Assembly (NCBI GenBank): GCA_004292745.1
Contig: RDXH01000001.1
Span: 1-45,649 of the forward strand
DNA from: Oscillatoriales cyanobacterium
Lineage (GTDB): Bacteria; Cyanobacteriota; Cyanobacteriia; Cyanobacteriales; Microcoleaceae
Length of the DNA stretch: 45,649 bases
Direction of reading: 5' to 3'
The first letter of the stretch is position 1, and every line of letters begins with the position of its first letter. The position numbers were made by a program, and so were the translations under genes. Below the pieces are notes generated by a model. It was not told the origin of the DNA and did no database searches. It was given only the letters and a program-made list of their open reading frames with translations. Below, piece by piece: positions 7,995-15,856 of the stretch.

Positions 7995-8759
7995 TTAACT
8001 GCCGGGATGCGCCTTGACAAACCCCCCAAATACGGCCATACCGTAATATTTCCAAGGGACTGCGATCGCCTCAAATCCCGCTTGGGCTAGCATGGCCAAA
8101 TGTGTATAGAGTGTCGCTAGGCGATCGGGATGAGAATACCCATAAGATACACTCGTCCCCACATTCCCGCGAATTTCTGCCAACTTTTCCCCCTGACTTG
8201 CAGCCCACTCTTCCCGCGCCACTTGATAAATCTTTTGCACGATCGCCGATTCTGCTAACATCGGATCGGCATTCCAAAAACAGCCATGAGGATTCAAATT
8301 TTCATAAATACGTTCAAACAATTTCAACTTCATTTCATCATCCAGATGATGAATTGCCAGAGATGAAATACAAGCATCAAATTTATCACGCAAACCCGAA
8401 AAATTGGGATTAGTTGCCCATTCTCCAAAATCCAACTCCACTCCAGTCCACCTAGATCCATATCCTGCCAACTCTATTTTGGCACGAGCAAAATCAAGCA
8501 TTCGTGGTGAATAATCCAAAGCAACTATTTCCGCAGATGGATAGCGCTGGAGAACTTTTAAACTAAGTTCTCCGGTACCGCAACCCAATTCTAAAATCCG
8601 GTGGTTCGCATTAAATATACAACCTGCTAATACATCCAGCATTTCATCATATTTAGGCAAAATTCGCCGAATGCCGATATCAAAATCCGCAGTATTGATA
8701 AAAACTTCTCCCGGCAATATCTCCTTGTTTACAGGTGAGGCACTAGAATTAGAATTCAC
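7995..8759 (-). CDS. Class I SAM-dependent methyltransferase
   Basis: This 254-residue soluble protein carries a Rossmann-type methyltransferase fold: motif I ILELGCGTGELS (about residues 55-66), the acidic end of strand 2 (VALDYSP), and a motif IV region DACISSLAIHHL with the following ERIYENLNPHGCFWNAD. The substrate cannot be told from sequence; the closest pattern is the generic Methyltransf_25/UbiE-like small-molecule type. It stands alone, divergent from the heme-sensor cyclase with a 240-base spacer. Confidence 0.86.
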   Translation of the reverse strand: MNSNSSASPVNKEILPGEVFINTADFDIGIRRILPKYDEMLDVLAGCIFNANHRILELGCGTGELSLKVLQRYPSAEIVALDYSPRMLDFARAKIELAGYGSRWTGVELDFGEWATNPNFSGLRDKFDACISSLAIHHLDDEMKLKLFERIYENLNPHGCFWNADPMLAESAIVQKIYQVAREEWAASQGEKLAEIRGNVGTSVSYGYSHPDRLATLYTHLAMLAQAGFEAIAVPWKYYGMAVFGGFVKAHPGS

Positions 8760-8999
8760 GATCGCTAACCATAAACTACAATTGTTATCTTAACCGACAT
8801 ACATAAATAACTACAACTAGCGTTATTAAGTTATGCGTACTTTTACGGATAACTCAAGCCATTGCAGTAAACAATTATAAACAACCTCTGACACTCTACT
8901 GTCTTTCTCTAACTCTCATGCCCTAAAAATCCCCTAAAAAAGCAGTGTTATGTTGGTAGTAAATCAAAATAACCATCAAACCTCACACTTGAGGATACC

Positions 9000-10475
9000 A
9001 TGCAACACTTAATTTCTGGCAGTCTGGCGGCGATGGGTCAATTAGTTTACAAACGAGTTATCCTAGCAGTAACAATCCTATTCTGTGTAGGTGTAGCCAT
9101 AGCGATGACCAATATGTCGGAGCTTTCATCCACCCTAATTGCATCCCAAGCACTCCAAAATGCCACCCTCTATGCTCAAGCCATTAAAGAAGCCCGCACC
9201 CTTTACAGTTCCGATGCTATCAAACCCCTAACCACCGCTAATGCGATTAGCTTCACCCACGACTACAATCCCACAAAAACCAAAGTAACAGTACCAGTAC
9301 CAGCAACATTTTTGATAGAACTCGGTCAACATATCACCCAAAAAAATCCAGAAGTATCAGTTCGTCTGTACAGCAACTACCCATTTCCTTGGCGGGAAAA
9401 AGAAGGTGGGGCTAAAGACAATTTTGAACGAGAAGCCCTCAGCTATTTGACGAAAAATCCCACAGCCAACTTTTTTAGAAGAGAAGATTATCTCGGTAAA
9501 CCAGCATTTCGATATGCAGAAGCAGACATTTTAACTCCTAGCTGCGTTAATTGCCACAACACCAACTCCTACAGTCCTAAAAAAGACTGGAAAGTAGGAG
9601 ATGTGCGGGGCATATTAGAAATTACTCAACCTCTCAATACCATCACTCAAAAGACTCACAGTGGACTCAAGAACTTGTTTTTCCTATTAGTTGGACTTTC
9701 AGTATTAGGGATATCAGGATTAAGTTTAGCTATCAGCAGATTGCGCCAAAATGCTAAACAATTAGAGCAGCGTGTCCGGGAACGAACAGCCCAATTGCAA
9801 GAGACAAATATAGAATTGGTAAAAGAACAAGAAAAGAGCGATCGCCTGTTGCTCAACATTTTACCAGAATCCATTGCAAATAAGCTAAAAGACGGTCAAA
9901 ACACGATTGCTGATGCCTTTGCCGAAGTCACGATTTTATTTGCTGATATCGTCGGCTTTACCGTACTTTCATCTCAGATATCTGCGGAAGAATTGCTCAT
10001 TTTTCTCAATGAAATATTTTCCGCCTTCGATAGTCTGACAGAAAAATACGGCTTGGAAAAAATTAAGACCATTGGCGACGCTTATATGGTAGTTGGAGGC
10101 TTGCCAAATCCCAGTACCAACCACGCCGAAAAAATTGCAGAAATGGCTTTAGATATGCAGCAGGAATTAGTTAAATTTAACGCGAAATATCAGGCGGCAA
10201 TTAACCTTCGCATCGGCATCAATACAGGCCCAGCAATCGCCGGAGTTATTGGCACTAAAAAATTCATTTATGACCTCTGGGGCGATGCCGTCAATACAGC
10301 AGCACGCATGGAATCCCACGGACTTCCTGGCACTATTCAAGTCACCAAATCTACCTACGATATTTTGCGAAATAAATATCAGTTTGAAGACAGAGGAATT
10401 ATCCATGTTAAAGGAAAGGGTGATATGAATACCTATCTGCTGGCGGGTAGATTAGTTAGTTCACAGTCAGTTTAA
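9000..10475 (+). CDS. DUF3365 (c-heme) sensor adenylate cyclase
   Basis: This 491-residue membrane receptor has an N-terminal helix (17-36), then an extracytoplasmic DUF3365/Tll0287-like domain with a c-type heme motif CVNCH at 182-186. A second helix (222-245), a coiled coil (250-280) and a class III nucleotidyl cyclase domain (305-470) follow. The cyclase has both metal aspartates (D316 in FADIVGFT, D360 in KTIGDAYM), the adenine-selecting Lys/Asp pair (K356, D425 in YDLWGD) and the transition-state Asn/Arg (N432, R436), so ATP to cAMP is expected. No HAMP domain is visible. The DUF3365 family includes a structurally characterised c-type heme protein, so a redox or diatomic gas input is plausible. 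A second cyclase follows 90 bases downstream. Confidence 0.92.
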   Translation: MQHLISGSLAAMGQLVYKRVILAVTILFCVGVAIAMTNMSELSSTLIASQALQNATLYAQAIKEARTLYSSDAIKPLTTANAISFTHDYNPTKTKVTVPVPATFLIELGQHITQKNPEVSVRLYSNYPFPWREKEGGAKDNFEREALSYLTKNPTANFFRREDYLGKPAFRYAEADILTPSCVNCHNTNSYSPKKDWKVGDVRGILEITQPLNTITQKTHSGLKNLFFLLVGLSVLGISGLSLAISRLRQNAKQLEQRVRERTAQLQETNIELVKEQEKSDRLLLNILPESIANKLKDGQNTIADAFAEVTILFADIVGFTVLSSQISAEELLIFLNEIFSAFDSLTEKYGLEKIKTIGDAYMVVGGLPNPSTNHAEKIAEMALDMQQELVKFNAKYQAAINLRIGINTGPAIAGVIGTKKFIYDLWGDAVNTAARMESHGLPGTIQVTKSTYDILRNKYQFEDRGIIHVKGKGDMNTYLLAGRLVSSQSV

Positions 10476-10566
10476 ATTGTATATGATAAGTCAGGGGGCA
10501 TTCTCATAAATACTGACTGCTGATTTTTTCCTTCTCATAATTAGCCATTTGCAAAACAGTAATTTT

Positions 10567-11979
10567 ATGTCATTCAGGTTTTTGTCATTTTTAGGTTTTT
10601 TCAAATCTCGCTTATCTCGCCAAATAGCCCTGTGGGTATTTGCGAGCATTTTAGTAATAGAAGCAATTATTTTAGTTCCCTCTTATTTTCGGCGGGAAGA
10701 TGAACTATTAATGCAATTAGAACAAGTATCTCGCGCTACTATTGATTCCCTAGTATTTTTGCTCAAACAAGATATCTCCGATCGCCTTTTTTTGGAAAAC
10801 CAAGTAAAAACTGCGATCGAACAATCAAAAATCATCTTAGGATTATCTATTTACATGACCAATGGTCAGCTAATATATACATTTGGCGAAGCACCAGAAA
10901 TAAAATTAGAACAAACAAAAAATGAGCGAATTTTACGCAAGCACTCTCTAGATTGGAAACGCTATGATGTTGCTTGGACTAATGAATATCTGGGAGGAAA
11001 TTATACTTTAATTGTCCGCCACGATGCTTCATCTGTTCAACCAGAATTATACGCATTTATCTGGCGGATATCAATTTTAGTGCTGATTATAACAGCCTTT
11101 GTTACTACTGTGACTATGCTATTTTTAGGAGGAACAGTAATTGCACCTATCTTGAGACTGCGGGATGACTTGATAGCTGCGGGAGATGCTTTAAGCCAAA
11201 ATCGTATACAACCAGATTTCTATTCTTTTTCAGTCAAGCGAGATGATGAATTAGGAGAAGTAATGGTGGCTTTCAATCAAATGTTTTGCCGAGTCTATAA
11301 AGAAATTGCCCAGCGACAAGCAGCGGAAGAAATATTGCGTGCAGAACAAGAAAAATCCGAACGTTTATTATTAAATATCTTACCAAAAACCATTGCCGAT
11401 CGCCTAAAAACAGGTCAAATCAACATAGCTGACGGATTTGCAGAAGTCACCATTTTGTTTGCGGACATTGTGGGATTTACCGAAATCTCCTCCCGCACGT
11501 CTCCCCAACAATTAGTCGAATTACTGAACAAAATATTTTCAGCATTTGACAATTTAAGCGAGCAATATGGACTGGAAAAAATTAAAACAATCGGTGATAA
11601 TTATATGGTAGCTGGCGGTTTACCAGTCTCCTGTGAAAATCACGCAGAATCTATTGCAGAAATGGCCCTAGAAATGCAGGAACAAATTATGAAATTTAGC
11701 GACGAAAGCGGCCAACCACTCCAGATTCGGATTGGCATTAATACAGGTCCAGTAGTCGCCGGTGTCATCGGCACAAAAAAATTTATTTACGACTTATGGG
11801 GAGATGCTGTCAACACAGCAAGCCGCATGGAATCCCAAGGATTTCCTGGTAAAATTCAAGTCAGTGATTCAACCTATAAATTGTTGTGCCATAAGTATTT
11901 ATTGAAAACACGCGGTACAATTAATGTCAAAGGCAAAGGAGACATGACTACTTATTATCTAATTGGGAAGAAAAATTAA
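10567..11979 (+). CDS. Membrane receptor adenylate cyclase with HAMP-type linker
   Basis: This is about 470 residues from the ATG at 10567; a TTG at 10549 is possible, and no clear ribosome binding site marks either. It has a transmembrane helix (18-38), an extracytoplasmic sensor of about 125 residues with no recognised family, a second helix (165-190), a HAMP-like segment (190-240), a coiled coil and a class III cyclase domain. Catalytic residues are intact: D300 and D344 for metal, K340 and D409 for adenine selection, N416 and R420 for the transition state. The catalytic domain closely resembles that of the preceding gene, including LLNILP, GLEKIKTIGD and GVIGTKKFIYDLWGDAVNTA, so the two arose by duplication with different sensor parts attached. 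Confidence 0.92.
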   Translation: MSFRFLSFLGFFKSRLSRQIALWVFASILVIEAIILVPSYFRREDELLMQLEQVSRATIDSLVFLLKQDISDRLFLENQVKTAIEQSKIILGLSIYMTNGQLIYTFGEAPEIKLEQTKNERILRKHSLDWKRYDVAWTNEYLGGNYTLIVRHDASSVQPELYAFIWRISILVLIITAFVTTVTMLFLGGTVIAPILRLRDDLIAAGDALSQNRIQPDFYSFSVKRDDELGEVMVAFNQMFCRVYKEIAQRQAAEEILRAEQEKSERLLLNILPKTIADRLKTGQINIADGFAEVTILFADIVGFTEISSRTSPQQLVELLNKIFSAFDNLSEQYGLEKIKTIGDNYMVAGGLPVSCENHAESIAEMALEMQEQIMKFSDESGQPLQIRIGINTGPVVAGVIGTKKFIYDLWGDAVNTASRMESQGFPGKIQVSDSTYKLLCHKYLLKTRGTINVKGKGDMTTYYLIGKKN

Positions 11980-11992
11980 AAGAGGAGAAATT

Positions 11993-12604
11993 GTGGACAA
12001 ACGTGAAGAAGTGACGATCGCCGAATATCAACTAACAGCCGAATCATTCCGAGAAGGAACATGGCATCACGATGTCTCCCAAAATCGGGACGCACTGACC
12101 GCTACCATGCCCTGCAACCCCGGTAAAATCCTAGATCTAGGGTGCGGGCCAGGACGAGATTTGGTGGCGTTTAAAAGCCAAGGACATAGAGTTGTCGGTT
12201 TAGATGCCACACCCGCATTTGTAGAGATAGCTAAAAAGTTATCTGGATGCGAAGTTTTGCACCAATCTTTTCTGAACTTAGATTTGCCAAAAGCCGAATT
12301 TGACGGTATTTTTGCCAATGCTTCCCTGATTCATGTTCCTAGAGATAAAATGGTGAAAGTGCTGACAGATTTGCACAAAGCCCTAGTGATTAACGGTGCA
12401 ATTGTGATGTCAATGTGCCGGGGAGACTGGGAAGGCTACGACGAGCGACCGACAGGAAAACGCTATACTACTGGATGGGAATACCATACTTTAGCACCTT
12501 GTTTGGAACAAGCCGGATTTGCAATTGTCAATCATTACTATCGTCCACCGGGTTTACCACGCGAAGCTCAATCTTGGGTAGTGATAGTGGGAAAAAAAAT
12601 CTAA
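11993..12604 (+). CDS. Class I SAM-dependent methyltransferase
   Basis: This 203-residue soluble enzyme has motif I ILDLGCGPGRDLVAF followed by GLDATPAF at the end of strand 2, and a FDGIFANASLIHVP motif IV region. It belongs to the small Methyltransf_11/25 group; substrate unknown. The start is GTG at 11993, set by a strong agaggagaaatt ribosome binding site. The gene begins 13 bases after the cyclase stop codon, and its ribosome binding site lies in that gap, so it is probably co-transcribed with the two cyclases. Confidence 0.88.
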   Translation: MDKREEVTIAEYQLTAESFREGTWHHDVSQNRDALTATMPCNPGKILDLGCGPGRDLVAFKSQGHRVVGLDATPAFVEIAKKLSGCEVLHQSFLNLDLPKAEFDGIFANASLIHVPRDKMVKVLTDLHKALVINGAIVMSMCRGDWEGYDERPTGKRYTTGWEYHTLAPCLEQAGFAIVNHYYRPPGLPREAQSWVVIVGKKI

Positions 12605-12614
12605 TGGGAATCGG

Positions 12615-12668
12615 GAATTGGGAATTTGTCTCCTCTCTTCCTCTGTGATCTCTGCGCCCTCTGCGGTT
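12615..12668. repeat. ctctgtgatctctgcgccctctgcggtt dispersed repeat
   Basis: A familiar intergenic word in cyanobacteria (cctctgtgatctctgcgccc tctgcggttaaag). Related sequence occurs at 29285-29410 (both orientations) and at 44135-44165 (reverse). It lies in the 150-base gap before the NAD(P)-binding protein gene, where I see no further signal. Confidence 0.6.
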
Positions 12669-12751
12669 AAAGAAAAAAAATATTTACAAATCGATAAAGG
12701 ATTGTTATAATACTGCACAAGACAAAAAGTAAAGCTATCATAAACATTAAT

Positions 12752-13426
12752 ATGACAGAGAAACTCCACATTTTTTTAGCAGGTGCTAGCCGAGGTGTCG
12801 GTAGAGAAATTGCGAAATGTTTGACAGCACAAAACATTGAAGTAACTGCATTTTTGCGATCGCCCGAAACCAGCCCAGAATTAGCAGCAATGGGCATCAA
12901 AGTCACTCTGGGCGATGCTTTGGACTCGGAGGCTGTGGATGCAGCCATGACTGGTAGCGCACCAATTGATGCCGTAATCAGCACCATCGGAGGCTTGCCA
13001 AAAGATGGACAAAGAGCAGATTATTTAGGCAACAAAAACTTGATTGATGCGGCTGTCAAAGCCGGAGTAAAAAAGTTTATTTTAGTTTCCTCCATCGGTA
13101 GTGGTAATACTGCCGGCGCTTTGCCACCCCAAGCTTTAGAAACCTTGGGTCCAGTATTAATCGAGAAGGAAAAAGCCGAAAATCACTTGATAGCAAGTGG
13201 GATGATTTATACTGTGATTCGTCCGGGTGGGCTCAAATCAGAACCTGCAACGGGAAATGGTGTTTTAACTGAAGATTGTCGAGTTGCTGGCACTATTCAT
13301 CGGGCTGATGTTGCGCAGTTAGTTTGTCAATGTCTAGTTTCTGATGTTGCTAATAATCGGGTTTTGTCGGCTGTAGATAAACAAATGGTTTATGGTAGTC
13401 CAGAATTTAAAGTGTTAAATTTTTAA
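12752..13426 (+). CDS. NAD(P)-binding (atypical SDR) protein
   Basis: This 224-residue single-domain Rossmann protein of the NAD(P)H-binding/NmrA-like atypical SDR group has the dinucleotide loop FLAGASRGVGREIA (residues 8-21), VTLGDALD for the second strand, STIGG and FILVSSIGSGN for the central strands, and the YTVIRPGGLKSEP segment characteristic of the group. The usual catalytic YxxxK is not in a classical arrangement, so it may be a reductase, an isomerase or a redox sensor. It lies alone after the cyclase/methyltransferase cluster. Confidence 0.87.
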   Translation: MTEKLHIFLAGASRGVGREIAKCLTAQNIEVTAFLRSPETSPELAAMGIKVTLGDALDSEAVDAAMTGSAPIDAVISTIGGLPKDGQRADYLGNKNLIDAAVKAGVKKFILVSSIGSGNTAGALPPQALETLGPVLIEKEKAENHLIASGMIYTVIRPGGLKSEPATGNGVLTEDCRVAGTIHRADVAQLVCQCLVSDVANNRVLSAVDKQMVYGSPEFKVLNF

Positions 13427-13699
13427 GGGCTGACACGGCTTAATTGTAGGAGGAGACGGCAGTGGCCAAAGCGTGTCAACTTAAGCTGTCAGCCCGCCAA
13501 GTCTGTTAGTCATTCCACGAGTCCAACCGGGGTTGAAACCCCTGTCTAATAGAAGACAGTCCCCTCAAAGAGGACTCAAGAAATCATCAGTCCTCTTTGA
13601 GAGGACTTGCGCTTTGAGGCAGGGGTTTCAACCCTTGCCGGACTTGCCGGACTGTGAAATGAACCTTAAGTTGACACCTATGGGCATTGCCGTGTCCTC
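13427..13699. repeat. Palindromic repeat cluster
   Basis: No gene was found. Two elements fill this spacer. At 13429-13497 the ends gggctgacacggcttaa and cttaagctgtcagccc are inverted repeats. At 13526-13650 a large palindrome opens with ggggttgaaacccct and closes with aggggtttcaaccctt, and encloses nested copies of agtcctctttgagaggact. A tail aaccttaagttgacacc at about 13663-13679 recurs near 37438-37452. The second element is the same family as the insertion inside the surface-protein gene at 41564-41785. Confidence 0.8.
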
Positions 13700-14179
13700 T
13701 TAAGAATCAAAACGCTTAATGTACGATCGCCCCATCGCCCAATCTAAAACCAAACCGGCGATCGCAAATAATACCACACTCTCAACACTCCCAACCACAA
13801 AGGGCAATAACTCCTGTACCACAGGCAATTTCCCAGCCTCAAAAAACCATCCCGCATCCAACTGTCCAAAAGCCCGCACCAGCCCAAAAGCCAAAACCAC
13901 ACCGGATTTTAGCTGCGGATTAGTATCGGTGCGAATGGCATAGCGGTAAGTGACACCGAATAGAAAACCAGCCAAAAGGGCGATCGACCCTTTAAAAGCA
14001 AAATTTAGGTCGATCGCCTCTACCTGCAATCCCGCCAGAAAATCAAACCTAGGGACTAGAATCAAGCTATTAATAAGGGCGATCGCCCCAAAACCCCAAA
14101 ACATCCCAAAAGCAGCAACAGCCCCTGCTTTCAAAGATTCCACCCGTTCAGCAGCACTAAAATTCGACAAATCCTTCAC
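13700..14179 (-). CDS. Conserved four-helix membrane protein of unknown function
   Basis: I do not recognise a named family. The 159-residue protein has hydrophobic segments at about residues 18-40, 60-80, 90-105 and 125-148, with short charged loops (TYRYAIRTDTNPQL between helices 2 and 3) and a C-terminal RSYIKRF tail. It starts at GTG (14179), preceded closely by aggggcct; no in-frame ATG gives the full first helix. HIP1 sites within the gene and the regular membrane pattern support it as real. The neighbours give no functional clue. Confidence 0.75.
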   Translation of the reverse strand: MKDLSNFSAAERVESLKAGAVAAFGMFWGFGAIALINSLILVPRFDFLAGLQVEAIDLNFAFKGSIALLAGFLFGVTYRYAIRTDTNPQLKSGVVLAFGLVRAFGQLDAGWFFEAGKLPVVQELLPFVVGSVESVVLFAIAGLVLDWAMGRSYIKRFDS

Positions 14180-14376
14180 AGGCCCCTCATTTCAAAAATG
14201 GCTCAAATTGACTTATCATAAGGTTTGGAGTCATTTTGTACAGTTTGTTAAATAGCTATGGATATTTTGTCACTCGGTTGGGTTTCGGTGCTAGTTCTGT
14301 TCTCCTTCTCGATTTCAATGGTCATTTGGGGACGCAACGGTTTCTAGGTTTCACAATAGCTTGCGGGGCAGATATT

Positions 14377-14421
14377 GTGAAGTACCCCAACTATAGCAAA
14401 GCTTTAGTTAGGGTACTTCAC
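14377..14421. terminator. Long hairpin next to the hepT stop codon
   Basis: The sequence gtgaagtaccccaacta pairs with tagttagggtacttcac through a 10-base loop, with one mismatch in a 17-bp stem. It begins two bases past the hepT stop codon, so it could end mntA-hepT transcription. There is no T tract on the exit side, so a dispersed palindromic repeat is equally possible. Confidence 0.55.
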
Positions 14422-14423
14422 AA

Positions 14424-14792
14424 CTATTCATTGTCCATTTCATCGGGATTAGGTAGTAATGGTTCAAGCAATCCTAGGAGTTCTGGGATATCAGCTTGAA
14501 TAACATCCCATAGGGTGTCGAAATTGAGTCTATCATAATGATGGGTAAGAATGTCTCTCATTCCAGCAATCTCTCGCCAGGGAACTTCAGAATACTGGTT
14601 CCGAAATTCTGCTGACAGTCGCTTAACAGCTTCTCCCATCACAATGACTTGATAAAAAATTGCAGATTGTTTTTCCTCATTGGTTTCCAATACAGATTTA
14701 TCTAGTCCCTCAGCAAATTGCAAAACTCGTCGTACAGCGCTGATAATATCTAGTAATGAAGCCCGATCTCTGCTAGCCTTATCCCTGCTCAT
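14424..14792 (-). CDS. hepT: HepT-like toxin (HEPN ribonuclease, DUF86)
   Basis: This 122-residue helical protein of the HepT/DUF86 family is the toxin half of the MntA-HepT toxin-antitoxin system. The HEPN active-site motif appears as MRDILTHHYDRLN (about residues 80-92): Arg, four residues, His and a Tyr in the R-x4-6-H(x)Y arrangement. In characterised systems the Tyr is AMPylated by the MntA partner to block RNase activity. Here the first residue after the motif His is His, then Tyr. The gene overlaps the upstream antitoxin by 14 bases on the same strand, which indicates translational coupling. The fold and pairing are firm; activity is inferred. Confidence 0.88.
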   Translation of the reverse strand: MSRDKASRDRASLLDIISAVRRVLQFAEGLDKSVLETNEEKQSAIFYQVIVMGEAVKRLSAEFRNQYSEVPWREIAGMRDILTHHYDRLNFDTLWDVIQADIPELLGLLEPLLPNPDEMDNE

Positions 14793-15126
14793 AAATCACC
14801 TGTGCTGTCTGAAGAATTTCAGGGCGACGAATCCAATTTTCACTTTTTTCGATAGATTGTTTGAGCGCAATATCTACCGAGCGCCCAAAGCGTGATTCCA
14901 GTTCGTGTTTGATTTTGGCAAGAGTCAATAATCCCTGGCGTGCTTTGGGTGCAAATTTTACCAGAATATCAATGTCACTATCTGCTTGAAAATCCTCGCG
15001 CAACACAGAGCCAAACAGTGCCATTTCCACAATTTGCCACTGTTGACAAAATGCAGAAATTTCGATTTGGGAGAGTCCTAATCGTTGTTGGATTTTGGGA
15101 TTGAGATCCGCTAGTGTTTTTTGCAT
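14779..15126 (-). CDS. mntA: MntA-like nucleotidyltransferase antitoxin
   Basis: This 115-residue minimal nucleotidyltransferase has the signature GSVLREDFQADSDID (GSx10DxD, about residues 39-53) followed by ILVKF, and a further VDIALK strand that can supply the third acidic residue. In MntA-HepT systems this protein transfers AMP to the HepT toxin. An N-terminal helical extension (LNPKIQQRLGLSQIEISAFC) of about 30 residues precedes the catalytic core. First gene of the two-gene operon. Confidence 0.88.
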   Translation of the reverse strand: MQKTLADLNPKIQQRLGLSQIEISAFCQQWQIVEMALFGSVLREDFQADSDIDILVKFAPKARQGLLTLAKIKHELESRFGRSVDIALKQSIEKSENWIRRPEILQTAQVIYEQG

Positions 15127-15158
15127 TTTTTGTTCAGTTTGTAGAAGACTACGACATA

Positions 15159-15350
15159 TTGCAATACGCTTGGGTTAACACTGTTAATTCCCGGAGATCC
15201 CCCTCGCATCCCCACCCCCCCCCTAGCCCCCCCACCCCCCCCTGCCCCCCCCAAGGGGGGATGGGGGAAGGGGGACGAAAGAGAAGACTCTTGTCCCCCC
15301 CTTCGATCGGGGGGCTAGGGGGGATCTGTCTTATCTGAACCGTATTGCAA
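15159..15350. repeat. G-rich dispersed element, copy 1
   Basis: A core of about 132 bases (15195-15327) is made of C and G runs: agatccccctcgcatcccc at one end, ccaaggggggatgggggaag in the middle and ggggctaggggggatct at the other end. The core is enclosed by an outer inverted repeat, ttgcaatacg at 15159-15168 and cgtattgcaa at 15341-15350. The core is almost identical to the reverse complement of 37269-37399. No gene was found in 15127-15386. Confidence 0.85.
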
Positions 15351-15386
15351 TTGCACCATCAATGTAGGGTACGACAAATTGCACTA

Positions 15387-15629
15387 TCAATGAACCGCTC
15401 CTACTAATTCATAATGTAAAAGCATCAATTTGGTGGCGGGAATTGTCTCCATCGCATAAGTTGTGCCATCTTGATGAGAAAATTCTACCTCAAAAGCACT
15501 GCCATCAAATTCCATCACAACTGTTCCGACTTGTCCTTTAAACAATTTAATCATTTGTTTGGTTTCAAAATGAGTTGCTTCTAAGTCTTCTGTTAAAGCA
15601 ACAATATCTAGCTCTTTAATTATTTCCAT
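15387..15629 (-). CDS. DUF4926 domain protein
   Basis: This 80-residue soluble protein has the DUF4926 pattern: an initial ELDIVALTEDL, a GQVGTVVMEFDGSAFEVEF core and a C-terminal region where the family usually has a few variable residues. It is a small beta-barrel-like family frequent in cyanobacteria and often found near toxin-antitoxin genes. The start at 15629 is set by the ribosome binding site gaggtg seven bases upstream. A longer frame continues upstream only as a translated 7-bp repeat and is rejected. Confidence 0.8.
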   Translation of the reverse strand: MEIIKELDIVALTEDLEATHFETKQMIKLFKGQVGTVVMEFDGSAFEVEFSHQDGTTYAMETIPATKLMLLHYELVGAVH

Positions 15630-15659
15630 TATTTTCACCTCACTATTCATCGGTGAACC

Positions 15660-15740
15660 ACCCCATGCCCCATGCCCCATGCCCAATTCCCCATGCCCCA
15701 TGCCCCATGCCCGATGCCCCATGCCCCATGCCCAATTCCC
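15660..15740. repeat. Heptamer STRR (GCCCCAT)n
   Basis: About eleven 7-bp units, mostly gccccat with gcccaat, gcccgat and tccccat variants, lie in the leader of the DUF4926 gene. Together with the arrays at 997, 2677, 4483, 7435 and 20310 this makes several different heptamer families in one window. Confidence 0.88.
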
Positions 15741-15856
15741 CAGTACCAATAAAAAAGCCAGGGATAGATATCCCCAGCTAGAAACATAACAGATTAAGTT
15801 TTGAGAATTCGTGGGTCGCTCTTTTCAGAATCCTATCGTACCCACTCCTAGCCCAA

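Noticed and set aside
14236-14499. 87-residue plus-strand frame over the hepT 3' end
   Set aside because: It runs through a hairpin and antisense to hepT with no family features.
15630-15749. Longer DUF4926 protein with a Gly/His/Met-rich N-terminus
   Set aside because: The extension is the translation of a 7-bp repeat array; gaggtg before 15629 gives a proper start.
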